Translations under genes and position numbers: made by a program
Shown: positions 24,411 through 33,633 of the stretch, in pieces
Layout: each line of letters starts with the position of its first letter
Position numbering within the stretch: position 1 is the stretch's first letter
Origin: Candidatus Methanoperedentaceae archaeon GB37
GTDB taxonomy: Archaea; Halobacteriota; Methanosarcinia; Methanosarcinales; EX4572-44
Assembly (NCBI GenBank): GCA_905171695.1
Contig: LR991653.1
Span: 1,082,150-1,146,149, forward strand
Direction: 5' to 3'
DNA: 64,000 bases
The notes under the pieces: model-generated
What the model saw: only the letters and a program-made list of their open reading frames with translations
The model's database searches: none
Told to the model about the DNA's origin: nothing

Positions 24411-25250
24411 TCACTTATTTATTCCAAAGTGGTGTTGAAGAGCAACCACAAGTAGGTTTATCACAAGAATCATTCCTAAGAGCACAACAGCAGTTCCATA
24501 GCTCATCTTCTCAGATATTCCTTCTGATGCGAGGATGTACAGGTGATACGGTAGTGCTCTGACCGGATCAAAGATCGAGCGTGGTAGAAGGAGCGACGAG
24601 CCTGCTGTGTACATGATGACTGCAGTTTCGCCGATCGCTTTCCCGATACCGAGAATTACCCCGGTTGTTATTCCCGGCATGGCAGATGGTATAACGACAT
24701 GTCTTATCGTCTGCCACCTTGTTGCGCCGAGTGCAAGGCTTCCTTCTGAGAGTTCCTTTGACACTCTCTTTATGGCTTCCTCTGATGCTCTCACCGTCCA
24801 TGGCAGTATCATGAACATGAGGGAGAGTCCACCTGCGAGTATTGAGAAACCAAAGCCGAGGTATATCACGAGAAACGCATACCCAAAGAGTCCTATGACA
24901 ACTGAGGGTGTGCCGGCTAAAATCTCGACGCTGAAGTTGATGAGCCTGATGAATGCGTTATCGGGTGCGTATGAGGTCAGGTATATCGCGGCCCCCATTC
25001 CCAGGGGAACCGCTGTGAGAATTGCAACTGTTACGAGGGCGAGCGTTCCAACGATAGCAGGGAATATTCCGCCTTCTGCACCGCTCAGCCGTGGCGATTC
25101 GAGCAGGAATGATAGATTAACGACGCCAGCGCCATTAGTTAAGATATACCAGATTATGTATATTGGAAGGAAGAGTACAGCACCGGAGAGTATCCAGAGC
25201 ATGAGAGTTGCAATCTTATCGATGGTATTCCGTGAAATGATCCCTTTCAT
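24411..25250 (-). CDS. pstA: Phosphate ABC transporter permease PstA
   Basis: This 279-residue integral membrane protein has six hydrophobic segments. The permease EAA-type loop is EGSLALGATRWQTIRHVVIPSAMPGI (about residues 165-190), which contacts the ATPase PstB. Together with PstC it forms the channel of the high-affinity phosphate transporter. It overlaps pstC by 4 bp. It is the last gene of the operon; the ATPase gene pstB, usually next, is absent from the window. Confidence 0.94.
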   Translation of the reverse strand: MKGIISRNTIDKIATLMLWILSGAVLFLPIYIIWYILTNGAGVVNLSFLLESPRLSGAEGGIFPAIVGTLALVTVAILTAVPLGMGAAIYLTSYAPDNAFIRLINFSVEILAGTPSVVIGLFGYAFLVIYLGFGFSILAGGLSLMFMILPWTVRASEEAIKRVSKELSEGSLALGATRWQTIRHVVIPSAMPGITTGVILGIGKAIGETAVIMYTAGSSLLLPRSIFDPVRALPYHLYILASEGISEKMSYGTAVVLLGMILVINLLVVALQHHFGINK

Positions 25251-26146
25251 CGTTGGGTTACCCTTTCGGATCGTATTATGGTGTTTGATACCGCGTTGAG
25301 GATTGCAACCATGAGAAAGAGGATGATGCCTGTTGCAAAGAGTGCCTGCTGGTGATTCCCGGGTGCTGCATAGTTCATCTCGATTGCGATGTTTGCCGTC
25401 ATCGTTCGAACAGGATCGAGGATATTATAGATTGGTTCTGGCAATATAGGGGAGTTTCCTGTAACCATCAAAACCGCCATTGTTTCACCGATCGAGTTTC
25501 CCATGCCAAGTATCACGGCTGCCGCGATCCCTGACTTTGCAGAGGGGATTGTCACATGTCTTATCGTCTGCCACCTTGTTGCGCCGAGTGCTAATGATGC
25601 CTCCTTAATTGAGGAGGGCACATCAGCAATCGCATCTGCTGAGATTGTTATTATGTGGGGAAGCGCCATTATGGCGAGGATTATCGAACCTGCGAGAATC
25701 GAGAAGCCGCAGCCACCGAGCGTGTCTCTTATGAGTGGCACGAGGAGGAGAAGCCCAGCGAAGCCGAGAACAACAGAGGGGATGCCCACGAGGAGTTCGA
25801 TTCCGCGTCTTATGACTGCCTGTGCCCACTTTGGTGCAATCTCGATTAGAAATACCGCGGATGCAACCCCCAACGGAACTGAGAGGATGAGAGATCCAAC
25901 CGCAATATATATGGATCCTACAACCATCGGGAATATGCCATACGATGGCTCGCCTACTATCGCTATTGGGTTCCAGTTCATTCCGAGAAGAAAGTCGCGG
26001 AGTCCGAACTTGACCAGAACTGGTGCACCCTCTTGGATTAGAAACAACAGGATGAGAAGAACGATTACAATCGCAAGTAGAGCTGCTAAAAAAAGAGATG
26101 CTTCTATTATCCTTTCACTCGTTCTTTGATTCATAGTTTGAGTCAA
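25247..26146 (-). CDS. pstC: Phosphate ABC transporter permease PstC
   Basis: This 299-residue membrane protein has the PstC N-terminal segment, EGAPVLVKFGLRDFLLG, VPLGVASAVFLIE and the EAA loop KEASLALGATRWQTIRHVTIPSAKSGI. A 14-residue core of this loop is identical in PstA, reflecting their shared origin. The gene starts inside the end of the phosphoesterase gene (32-bp overlap), so the first ATG is uncertain; MNQRTSERI, three codons later, is also possible. Confidence 0.94.
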   Translation of the reverse strand: MTQTMNQRTSERIIEASLFLAALLAIVIVLLILLFLIQEGAPVLVKFGLRDFLLGMNWNPIAIVGEPSYGIFPMVVGSIYIAVGSLILSVPLGVASAVFLIEIAPKWAQAVIRRGIELLVGIPSVVLGFAGLLLLVPLIRDTLGGCGFSILAGSIILAIMALPHIITISADAIADVPSSIKEASLALGATRWQTIRHVTIPSAKSGIAAAVILGMGNSIGETMAVLMVTGNSPILPEPIYNILDPVRTMTANIAIEMNYAAPGNHQQALFATGIILFLMVAILNAVSNTIIRSERVTQR

Positions 26147-26852
26147 TGATCAGCCTACGCTCACCTGTGGGCAGCACCTGATAGATCTGCAGATCCTTGC
26201 GATCGACCTCGATTAAGTTGTAGCAGTGTGTTGTTCTTGCCTTGATATCCTTCGATGACATACTTCCTGCATTCACGACGAACATCTCGTTCAGTCTCCA
26301 TACCCAAGGGACATGCTTGTGTCCGCAGAGAACGAGGTTTACACCACACCGGTGAAGGAGTTCAAGGACGTCTCCAGAGTCTACTGGAATCTGAACCTCA
26401 CGTCCTGTCATCGGAACCGGGATCAAATGGTGGTGGAGTGCGAACACCTTGAAATCATCCGTTTCAAAGTTCTTTGCAATCCAATCGTAACTCTCCCTTC
26501 CGATGTGCCCATCATCGATATCGGGCTCTGATGAGTCCACCCCGACAACTGTTACACCATTGAAGGTGTGAGACTGCGATCGTGCTCCAAAGAGATCTTC
26601 AAATAATAGATATCCAAGGTTTCTTGAGTCGTGATTCCCGGGAATTATCACCTTGTTTCTGCAATCAATCCGATCCATGTACTCTTTCACATCCCTGAAC
26701 TCCTGGTGTGATCCATTATGGGTCAGATCCCCTGTGACGACCACTATCTCTGGAGAGATCTCATTGACACTCTGGAGCACAGATTCTGCAACATCTGCGA
26801 GAAAGTAGGACTCTGATACATGAATATCTGAGAGATGCACGATCCGTGTCAT
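26115..26852 (-). CDS. Calcineurin-like phosphoesterase embedded in the pst operon
   Basis: This 245-residue protein has the full metallophosphoesterase ligand set: HLSDIHVSE, VVTGDLTHNG, IPGNHDSRN, ALHHHLIP and LCGHKHVPW. It most resembles the CpdA/Icc group, which includes cAMP phosphodiesterases and other phosphodiesterases. It overlaps pstS upstream (ATGA) and pstC downstream, so translation is coupled to the phosphate transporter. This suggests a role in releasing phosphate from an organophosphate or in phosphate signalling. It has no signal peptide, so it should act in the cytosol. Confidence 0.85.
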   Translation of the reverse strand: MTRIVHLSDIHVSESYFLADVAESVLQSVNEISPEIVVVTGDLTHNGSHQEFRDVKEYMDRIDCRNKVIIPGNHDSRNLGYLLFEDLFGARSQSHTFNGVTVVGVDSSEPDIDDGHIGRESYDWIAKNFETDDFKVFALHHHLIPVPMTGREVQIPVDSGDVLELLHRCGVNLVLCGHKHVPWVWRLNEMFVVNAGSMSSKDIKARTTHCYNLIEVDRKDLQIYQVLPTGERRLIIDSNYESKNE

Positions 26853-27727
26853 GTCGAAGCCCCCAGCGGTATGAAATGCACCTCTTCAACGATTCCTTGC
26901 CCTTCTTCTGATAGAACGAAGTCCAAGAATGCCTTTTCATCCCGGTCTGGTTCACCTTTTGTGATCATCCAGAGCGTTCGTGATATCGGATATTCACCAT
27001 TCAGCACCGTTGCCACGGTTGGCTCAACCCCATTGAGTGTGAGTGCTTTGACCTGATCATTGACGTATCCGAGCGATAAAAATCCGATCGCGTCTCTGTT
27101 TCCAGCCACTGTCGCCCTGACCTTCCCGTTTGAATCCTGTATGATTGCGCCTTGGGTGATCTCTTCATCTATGGGCTTCATAACCGTGCTTTCAAAGCAG
27201 TCTCTCGTTCCTGAGCCTTCCTCGCGGGATACAACAACGATTCCAGCATCATCTCCGCCGAGATCCTTCCAGTTTGTTATCTTGCCAGTGTAGATCTGCT
27301 GTAACTCCTCCATCGTGAGACCGGTTATCGGATTTGATGGGTGCACAATCACTGCAACCCCGTCCCTTGCAATCGCATGGGGAAGAAGTTCAGGGTGTGC
27401 CTCACGCTCGCTATCTTTAAGGTTGCGGGATGCGGTCCCGATATCGACCGTGCCGTCTGCAACAGACTTTATCCCATGTGATGATCCTCCACCTGCAACA
27501 TCGATCCTGCTTCCAGGATGCTTCTCCATGAAGATACGTGCACATTCCTCAGCGATCGGAAGTACAGTTGTTGACCCAGCAATCTGAAGCTTCACACTCT
27601 CAATCGATCCACTCTCCGCATGATCGCCACTTGTATCGCTGATGCATCCTGAACCAGCAAGCGACGCTACAACGAACAGAAGCGCGATCAGTGCTCCAGT
27701 ACCGTTCTTCAACCATCTCATATTCAT
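26849..27727 (-). CDS. pstS: Phosphate-binding lipoprotein PstS
   Basis: PstS captures phosphate outside the membrane. I take the ATG at 27727 (MNMRWLKNGTGALIALLFVV), giving 292 residues with a signal peptide and the lipobox LAGSGC. The longer frame to 27775 would contain the TATA box. Phosphate-binding motifs are visible: IAGSTTVLPIAEECA, GGGSSHGIKS and SREEGSGTRDCFE. Homologues in archaea are lipid anchored or attached to the membrane. It is the first gene of a pstS-phosphoesterase-pstC-pstA operon. Confidence 0.93.
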   Translation of the reverse strand: MNMRWLKNGTGALIALLFVVASLAGSGCISDTSGDHAESGSIESVKLQIAGSTTVLPIAEECARIFMEKHPGSRIDVAGGGSSHGIKSVADGTVDIGTASRNLKDSEREAHPELLPHAIARDGVAVIVHPSNPITGLTMEELQQIYTGKITNWKDLGGDDAGIVVVSREEGSGTRDCFESTVMKPIDEEITQGAIIQDSNGKVRATVAGNRDAIGFLSLGYVNDQVKALTLNGVEPTVATVLNGEYPISRTLWMITKGEPDRDEKAFLDFVLSEEGQGIVEEVHFIPLGAST

Positions 27728-27817
27728 ATCACAGAGAAGAGTAAGGAGCATCGTAAATATATATTTTTTCGACATAGAATATATTTATATACATAGCCAC
27801 AATAGACCTATATAGTT
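27728..27817. promoter_or_regulatory. Divergent promoter region pstS / phoU regulator
   Basis: Minus strand: AAATATATATTTAC (about 27754-27767) is a TATA box for pstS translated from 27727. Plus strand: ATATTTATATACAT (about 27782-27795) serves phoU, whose transcript would be nearly leaderless. The two promoters are only about 30 bp apart, so one bound regulator could control both. Confidence 0.55.
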
Positions 27818-28831
27818 ATGGAGATCAGAAAGGTGCAGGTCACAGGAGGATCATCCTACACAATCTCACTCCCCAAAACATGGATAGACTCGCTCAAGAT
27901 AAAGAAGAATGACCCCCTCGGGATAATCATAAGACAGGACGGTACACTCATCATAAGCCCCTTCATAGCGAGGGAGAAGAATCAGAGCGTCAAGACGTTC
28001 GAGACAGACGCAAAAACAGAAGAAGATCTCGTCTTTCGCTCACTCATAGGAGCATACATCGCAGGTTACAAGGTAATTAAAGTTGTATCAAAAGTGGAAA
28101 TACCTGCTCGTATCCGCAGGGCTATAAAAGAGTTCTGCCAGATAACGATAGGACCCGAGGTGATAGAAGAGACAGTGAACCTCGTCATAACAAAGGATCT
28201 CTTAAACCCCTCAGAGATGCCGTTTGATAAAACGATTCAAAGGATGCACATCATAATAAAGAACATGTACAGAGACGTAATAACTGCTTTTGTTGAAAAA
28301 GATCCAGTACTTGCAGAAAATATTATAACAAATGATAACGAGGTCGATAGACTGCACTGGCTTGTTATGAGACAGGCAAACCTCATATCACATGATATCA
28401 AAGTGGCAGAGAAAATGGGGGAAACACTCTGGAGCGCATCGCATTACACGATGATAAGCAAGCTATTCGAGCGCATCGCAGATCACACATGCAGGATTGC
28501 AAGAAAAGTGATAGACCTCGCAGACGAAAAAATAGATCAAAGTGCCATAACAGATGAAATTGTTAATGTAGGTGATATCGCAATCAACATACTCACAGAC
28601 GGTGTTGATGCATTCTTTGAGCAAAACATCGAATCATCAAATGATAACATCAAAAAAGGAAAAGATCTCATCGGGAGATGTGAAAAGATCATGAATCAGA
28701 TACTGGCGAAAAGAGGAAGTGTCGCACTCCCACTGAGCGGCATCGTTGAGAGCATCCTGAGAATTGGAGAATACTCAACCGATCTATCAGAGTACGTGAT
28801 CGATTACCTGATCGGAGAAGAGACAAAATAG
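27818..28831 (+). CDS. phoU: AbrB-type DNA-binding domain fused to PhoU (phosphate regulator)
   Basis: This 337-residue protein begins with a swapped-hairpin AbrB/SpoVT-like domain (MEIRKVQVTGGSSYTISLPKTWIDSLKIKKND, residues 1-32, continuing to about 48). Two helical PhoU repeats follow (about 110-330), with the metal-binding ENIITNDNEVDRLHW and SHYTMISKLFERIADHTCRIAR motifs. Archaeal proteins of this build are thought to sense phosphate status and repress pst genes. Its divergent position next to pstS fits autoregulation plus control of the transporter. Family firm; regulation inferred. Confidence 0.92.
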   Translation: MEIRKVQVTGGSSYTISLPKTWIDSLKIKKNDPLGIIIRQDGTLIISPFIAREKNQSVKTFETDAKTEEDLVFRSLIGAYIAGYKVIKVVSKVEIPARIRRAIKEFCQITIGPEVIEETVNLVITKDLLNPSEMPFDKTIQRMHIIIKNMYRDVITAFVEKDPVLAENIITNDNEVDRLHWLVMRQANLISHDIKVAEKMGETLWSASHYTMISKLFERIADHTCRIARKVIDLADEKIDQSAITDEIVNVGDIAINILTDGVDAFFEQNIESSNDNIKKGKDLIGRCEKIMNQILAKRGSVALPLSGIVESILRIGEYSTDLSEYVIDYLIGEETK

Positions 28832-28882
28832 CACATGCACGTTTAATCTCAGATCATCAGTTCACTTCTCGTTGGGTTGGCT

Positions 28883-30289
28883 TTAAAACACTTTTCCCGG
28901 GTTCATTATGCCGTTTGGGTCGATGAGGTTCTGTAGTTTCTTCCAGTATTCTGTGAAGTTGCCGATGCGTTCGAGTGTTGGTTCTATCACGCCCGCGTAG
29001 GGTCTGAACCATCCGTATATGCCTGTTTCGAGCAGGTTCGTAACTGTTCTTGCGTGGAGTGTGCGAAGCATCTCAACGCTCTTTCTATCTGATGAGTCGA
29101 AGTATATCTCAAGTTCGTAGTAGGTGCTCTGTCCGTGGAAGCGTGCGATGGTGTTTGCATAGAAGCTGATGTCCTTGGCGTCAAATCCGATCTTAAGAGC
29201 GTTCTCTTTGAAGTCTTGGTAGTACTTTGGTAATAGGTTGAGTGGTCCGTAGTAGCCTACGCAGTAGAAGTTGCCTTTGAATCCGAATATCATGGGAGAT
29301 GTTTCGGCTCCGAGCATCTCGCATTTGAGGTTGTCTGCAAGGTCTTGTGGGAGATCCAGTATCTTTCCACCGCTCTTTGCGATGTATGATTGTACGATCT
29401 GGTCTTGTGCCTGGAATATTCTGTCCTGGTTCTCAACGACCATTGCTACTACAAACTCTGGCAGGGTCTCGTACTCGTAGTCGAAGGTGCCGAGGTAGGG
29501 TGGTAGCCAGTGGATGGTGTCCACGAATCGACAGCTTGAGACGAGCTCTTCTCGGTTCACCCGGTCGATCAGATCGATCGGTTTCTCCAGGTCATCGAAG
29601 CCTACGTAGTAGATCTTCTGGTGTTCGAAGATGCGGTAGAGTTTGAGTGTGAGCTCTGTCACAACGCCCCATGTTCCGGGTCCTCCTATGAAGAGGCTTG
29701 CGATCTCGGGACCGGGTCCGTATCTGAAGTATGGGAGGTCTCTCTTAAGCAGTCTGGATCCTGTCTGAAGTGTCTCTCCGTTGGGGAGTATTATCTCGAA
29801 GGAGAGTATGTGGTCAAGCCCGTCTCTCGGTGATGTCTGGTAGATACCGCGAAGATAGTTATTGGTCACTGCCGAGACTGTTAGCGGTGCGTCCGGGAAG
29901 GCTGGGCGAAGTCCATGCTTCTTTGATGCCTCCACTAGCATTCCGAATGTCACACCGGGCTGAATGGTTGCGGTCATCATCTCAGGGTTGAGTTCAACGA
30001 TACGATTCAACCTGGAGACGTCGAGCATGATACTCCCATCCTGAGTCGGGATCGTCATGCCCCTGATGTTGATGCCTGTGCTCCATGGTATGACTGGGGT
30101 CTTCTCGCGGTTTGCAAGCATTAGAACGTCTCTAATCTCTTCTTTTGTCCCTGGTCGCACGACGAACGCGGGATTCTTTGGCGGGACAAACGTCCAGTGC
30201 TGGTCCCGTGAGTAGGCAGCGGTTATCGCTGGATCACCTGAGACGTTTTCTCTGCCAACGATTCGTTCAAGTTCTTCAAGTATCGTCAT
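28883..30289 (-). CDS. FAD-linked oxidase, GlcD/D-lactate dehydrogenase type
   Basis: This 468-residue protein has the PCMH-type FAD domain: PGTKEEIRDVLMLANREKTPVIPWSTGINIRG, EMMTATIQPGVTFG and FIGGPGTWGVVTELTLKLY. The FAD-oxidase C-terminal domain ends in LIDPNGIMNPGKVF. Such enzymes oxidise 2-hydroxy acids (lactate, glycolate) and pass electrons to an Fe-S partner. The gene overlaps the CCG Fe-S gene by 4 bp, so the pair forms one complex, as in Archaeoglobus Dld/Glp-type or ANME FAD-HdrD pairs. The substrate is not determinable; the H-rich catalytic region is not clearly diagnostic. Confidence 0.85.
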   Translation of the reverse strand: MTILEELERIVGRENVSGDPAITAAYSRDQHWTFVPPKNPAFVVRPGTKEEIRDVLMLANREKTPVIPWSTGINIRGMTIPTQDGSIMLDVSRLNRIVELNPEMMTATIQPGVTFGMLVEASKKHGLRPAFPDAPLTVSAVTNNYLRGIYQTSPRDGLDHILSFEIILPNGETLQTGSRLLKRDLPYFRYGPGPEIASLFIGGPGTWGVVTELTLKLYRIFEHQKIYYVGFDDLEKPIDLIDRVNREELVSSCRFVDTIHWLPPYLGTFDYEYETLPEFVVAMVVENQDRIFQAQDQIVQSYIAKSGGKILDLPQDLADNLKCEMLGAETSPMIFGFKGNFYCVGYYGPLNLLPKYYQDFKENALKIGFDAKDISFYANTIARFHGQSTYYELEIYFDSSDRKSVEMLRTLHARTVTNLLETGIYGWFRPYAGVIEPTLERIGNFTEYWKKLQNLIDPNGIMNPGKVF

Positions 30290-31422
30290 CCTCGATCACT
30301 CCTCAAGAGTGCCTGGCTCACAAGCTCTGCAAGGTCAAAGACCCGAACTCCACTATCCTTCAGGTTTCGCTTGCAGAATGGACAGGCTGAAGCCACCACA
30401 TCGCTTCCTGTTGCCCTGATCTCCTTCACACGCTCATCAGCCGTCCAGGTGGCAAACTCTGGAAAACCTGATTTCACGCCACCACCAGAGCCGCAACACC
30501 ATGCATTACCACGGTTTCGTGAGAGCTCCATAACCCTGACACCGATTAGCTCAAGGGTCTCTCTTGGAGCGTCATAGATTCCAAGATGCCGTCCGAGATG
30601 GCAAGGGTCATGATAGGGGAGTGTGATCTCCAGCTTTCCAGGTTGAAGTCTCCCTTCACTCACAAGATCATTGATGTACTCTGATGCATGCAAGAGCTCA
30701 ACCCCAAGATCAGGATAACTCTCCTTGAATGTCTTGAGACAGCCCGGGCATGTGAAGACCATCTTCTCTGCACCAATCTTACTTATCTCTCCAGCGTTAT
30801 GCTCAATGAGACGACTCGCAGCATCTCTCTGACCCGTTCGAAGGAGGGGTGATCCACAACACCACTCATCACCAAGGACCGTGTACCGAGCACCGCTCGC
30901 ATCAAGCACCCGCACCATTGCATCAGAGATCTCCCGCTCCCGATACCGTGCAGTACAACCAACAAAATAGATGACCTCATCGCCACTCGAAGGATACTCG
31001 ACCCTCTCATCCTCGCCATAAGCATTCCCGGTTCGCTCCACATCCTCTCTGATCCTCACATGTGCATCCAAGAGCCAACCCCTCTCAGCAAGAATGCTCC
31101 GTAACTCCTCAAAGAGCTCTGCGTTATCAAGCTCCACCTTCGAAACCTCCTTACAGCGCTCGTAGCATGCACCGCAGAGCTGACAGGCGAAAGCCACCTT
31201 AACAAGCATCTCAGTGCCACAATCGATCTCCCCATTCAAGACCTCTCGAAGGACCTCGAATCGCCCAGGCGAATAGAACGAGTTAAACCCATAATACGAG
31301 CCACTCGGACAGATCGCAAGCCACTCCTCGCCCATACCGTGAAAGTCTGCAATAGCACACAACTTACACTTGAAACAATGAGAGATTGCACGAAGCAGAA
31401 CATCCTCTGAGATCTTCTCCAT
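30286..31422 (-). CDS. HdrD/GlpC-like Fe-S oxidoreductase with two CCG domains
   Basis: Start chosen at ATG 31422 (MEKISEDVLLRAI) because the preceding codons in the longer frame lack an RBS and look non-coding. The 378-residue protein has an N-terminal ferredoxin-like region (CFKCKLCAIADFHG and CQLCGACYERCKE) and two CCG domains. The first is YFVGCTARY, EWCCGSPLL, CPGCLKTF; the second is YHDPCHLGR, NAWCCGSGGGV, CPFCKRNL. This is the HdrD/GlpC plan, likely accepting electrons from the adjacent FAD oxidase. The first ferredoxin motif departs from the CxxCxxCxxxC rule (CxxCxxC then a distant C), so one cluster may be altered. Confidence 0.86.
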   Translation of the reverse strand: MEKISEDVLLRAISHCFKCKLCAIADFHGMGEEWLAICPSGSYYGFNSFYSPGRFEVLREVLNGEIDCGTEMLVKVAFACQLCGACYERCKEVSKVELDNAELFEELRSILAERGWLLDAHVRIREDVERTGNAYGEDERVEYPSSGDEVIYFVGCTARYREREISDAMVRVLDASGARYTVLGDEWCCGSPLLRTGQRDAASRLIEHNAGEISKIGAEKMVFTCPGCLKTFKESYPDLGVELLHASEYINDLVSEGRLQPGKLEITLPYHDPCHLGRHLGIYDAPRETLELIGVRVMELSRNRGNAWCCGSGGGVKSGFPEFATWTADERVKEIRATGSDVVASACPFCKRNLKDSGVRVFDLAELVSQALLRSDRG

Positions 31423-31600
31423 CAGACCACCCTTCGAAATAAGCCGAGTGAGAGAGGAATGTCGACACAATTAGATAAAACTTGTGATCAGAGCGAATGA
31501 TAAATTCCAACCATTCGCAGACCTTCTTTTGCGTCACTACAGGGTTCATCCGATCAGCACTCACACCAGTTCTCTCCCAACGGTTGACTCGAAGCGAAAT

Positions 31601-31611
31601 CTATTTATCAT
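31601..31611 (+). promoter_or_regulatory. TATA box of the small ferredoxin gene
   Basis: CTATTTATCAT, preceded by a purine-rich BRE-like CGAAAT, lies about 40 bases before the ferredoxin ATG. GGTGAT at 31632-31637 can serve as ribosome-binding site. Confidence 0.5.
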
Positions 31612-31642
31612 GTAACTCTGGATTAGGGCTTGGTGATATGAA

Positions 31643-31819
31643 ATGCCAGCAAAAGTGATAGCAGAAGATTGTACAGGTTGTGAACTTTGTGTCGATGAGT
31701 GTCCTGAAGAGGCGATCACAATGGGCGATGATGATATCGCTGTTGTGGATGCGGATAAGTGCAATGACTGTGGCGACTGCGTGGAAGTCTGCGCAAGCGA
31801 TGCCATCGTGCTGGAGTGA
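31643..31819 (+). CDS. 2[4Fe-4S] ferredoxin, 58 aa
   Basis: The gene runs from ATG 31643 to TGA 31817-31819. The product begins [16 protein letters not shown] and has two complete cluster motifs: [12 protein letters not shown] and [11 protein letters not shown]. The second lacks the usual proline after its last Cys (CASDA). It is acidic, as expected of a soluble clostridial-type ferredoxin. It is divergent from the FAD oxidase/CCG gene pair, 220 bp away, so it could be their electron acceptor or serve the wider Hdr network. Confidence 0.9.
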   Translation: MPAKVIAEDCTGCELCVDECPEEAITMGDDDIAVVDADKCNDCGDCVEVCASDAIVLE

Positions 31820-32339
31820 AGACTGCGTCTCAGGCTACAAATTAAGCTGTTAGAAGAGAAAGAGTGGCACAAGAAGAAGCCCGATGTGAAGCAGGAGGAG
31901 TGTCCCAACTTAAGAATAGTTAAATTGGGAAGTAGAAAAATTCATGCCAGCTCCACGCATGGTCTCTTGATCACTCAGCTGTCGCTGGCGTGTCCCCTTT
32001 TTTGAACTTGTTTATGAGATTCCAGTAGAACTGGAATAATTCTATTTACTGCACACTCCAGCCTTCATCTATGCTTCGAGAAGCATTTTGTTTTTATGGT
32101 CTCTATCTCATCTGGATCCCGATTCCCTTTTCCGCGACCCTCCGACCCCCCCTTCTCTTCACTCTTTGAGGTTACCCCAAAATATAAATGTATTTATATA
32201 AAAATTTATGGTATTTGAAGGGTGGACCCGTCCACATAAGATTATAAATACGAGAAACTATACTCATTCTTCCAATCTTTCTGCACTAATGAACTCTTTC
32301 ACCCAGTAACTTGAGTAGCCCTGTTTTCTCTCATCAAAT
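31820..32339. other. Gene-free region between ferredoxin and IS remnants
   Basis: About 520 bp without a credible gene. It contains pyrimidine-rich stretches (for example CCCTTTTTTGAAC), a GGGTGGAC/GTCCAC inverted pair at 32219-32236 and an IS-end-like repeat (32231-32255). It is probably debris of the adjacent insertion sequences. Confidence 0.5.
32231..32255. repeat. IS-end-like repeat, copy 1
   Basis: TCCACATAAGATTATAAATA and the following CGAGA match 48902-48926 with only two differences. Each copy lies at the edge of transposase debris, so this is probably a terminal or promoter sequence of one IS family. Confidence 0.65.
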
Positions 32340-32770
32340 AGATCCAATGCTACTCCTTCACTTCTCTCTTGATCATCTCATTGAAGTCAAGAATATTGCT
32401 TAATTCTCTCTTTAAATCCTTCCAACCAAACTCGATAGGATTTAAGTCGGGAGAATAAGGTGAAATGTAAATGAAATGGATGTCAAGTTCTTCTGCTCTT
32501 ATCTTAACAGTTTTTGCATGATGGATCCTTGCATTATCCAGACTGTTTTGTATGCATATTCTACACCTCTGGTAGTCTTGACGTAAACTGTGACCTCCTT
32601 TAAAGTCATCGCCTTACCTTCTATCTCCTTGAGAATCTTATCCCATTCTTCACTGGAGATCTTTGGTTTTCTACCTCTTTTACTCGTCTCTGGTATGATT
32701 CCCTCATAACGCTTTCTGTTCCATCTTTTCAGCCATTCCTTTACTGTTCTTTCAGATCTACTTATAATTT
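32340..32770 (-). pseudogene. IS630-family transposase remnant
   Basis: On the minus strand an N-terminal HTH segment (EIISRSERTVKEWLKRWNRKRYEG then SKRGRKPKI) is followed, after an internal deletion and frame change, by DNARIHHAKTVKIRAEELD and the IS630 hallmark SPYSPDLNPIE with WKDLKRE. The first catalytic Asp region is missing, and one in-frame TAG separates it from the MGI end of the neighbouring ORF. It is non-functional. Confidence 0.8.
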
Positions 32771-32771
32771 C

Positions 32772-33590
32772 CTAAATTCCCATACTTTTAGGCACCATGA
32801 TACTAAACTTCTCAAAAATCTTCCTTTGCTGCTTGGTTAATTCCTGAACTATAATCTCATCCTCATACACCTTACACTTCAGATTCCTTAAGGTGAGTAG
32901 AACCTCCTCCACAGTTGCCTTGAGGGTTGACAACTCCTCCACAGTTGCCTTGAGGGTTGACACATCAACAATATTACCTGCAATATACCTGAAAAACAAA
33001 GGAAGTGATGTACTCCTGTCAATAACAAGCAACAACTTGATTTGTTTCTCTATTTCCTCGTTATGCCATCCCCATGATGATCTTGGAATATTTATCTGGT
33101 TTGGAAGAGCAGTTGTATCAATTACTATTCCTTCTGAGGGTGTTATCTGTCTGATGTATTCTTTGAAGAATTCCCTCTGGATGCTTTCATCACCAATCTC
33201 CTCAAGAAACTCACTTATTCTTTGTGAACTTATATCAACATCAAAGAACTTCCTGACTATGTTGCCCTCATACCACATCCTTGCATACCTCATTGCAGAT
33301 GGATAACACAATCGGTAGAAGATGAGTGGAAGAAACATCTCTTTTTTAAGGTTCTCAAAGAATGTTACTCTATTAATGAACTGGTTGAGGAAATAAGTAT
33401 CACCAAAATCTAGGATTAACTTCTCTTTCCTCTCTCTACTCTTTTTCTTGAATATTTTCTTCTCCTTGTCAACAACAACTCCCAGATACTTTGTTTTCTG
33501 CCTCGGCTTCTTCTTTTCAGGATCCCAGTAAGATGTTACCTCGTAAGCATATTCTTTGTTCCCGAACTTCTTGTATCTGATGAAGCTCAT
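32772..33590 (-). pseudogene. Chimeric transposase ORF: IS1634-like N-terminal part joined to IS630-like start
   Basis: The first 210 residues (MSFIRYKKFGNKEYAYEVTS, then GIVIDTTALPN and LLLVIDRSTSLPLFFRYIAGNIVD) match IS1634/IS4-type transposases, including the D of the DDE triad. After a tandem duplication encoding STLKATVEE twice, the sequence changes to VQELTKQQRKIFEKF, which looks like the start of the IS630 gene next door. The second half of the IS1634 catalytic domain is gone. This looks like an IS630 insertion or deletion junction inside an IS1634 copy. Confidence 0.65.
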
Positions 33591-33633
33591 AATGGTTAAT
33601 TAGGCATTATAATATAAATATTTTCCGTAATAC

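Noticed and set aside
31561..31908. 115-codon minus-strand ORF over the ferredoxin
   Set aside because: It is the complement of the cysteine-rich ferredoxin gene (Ser/Thr/His-rich shadow) with no independent support.
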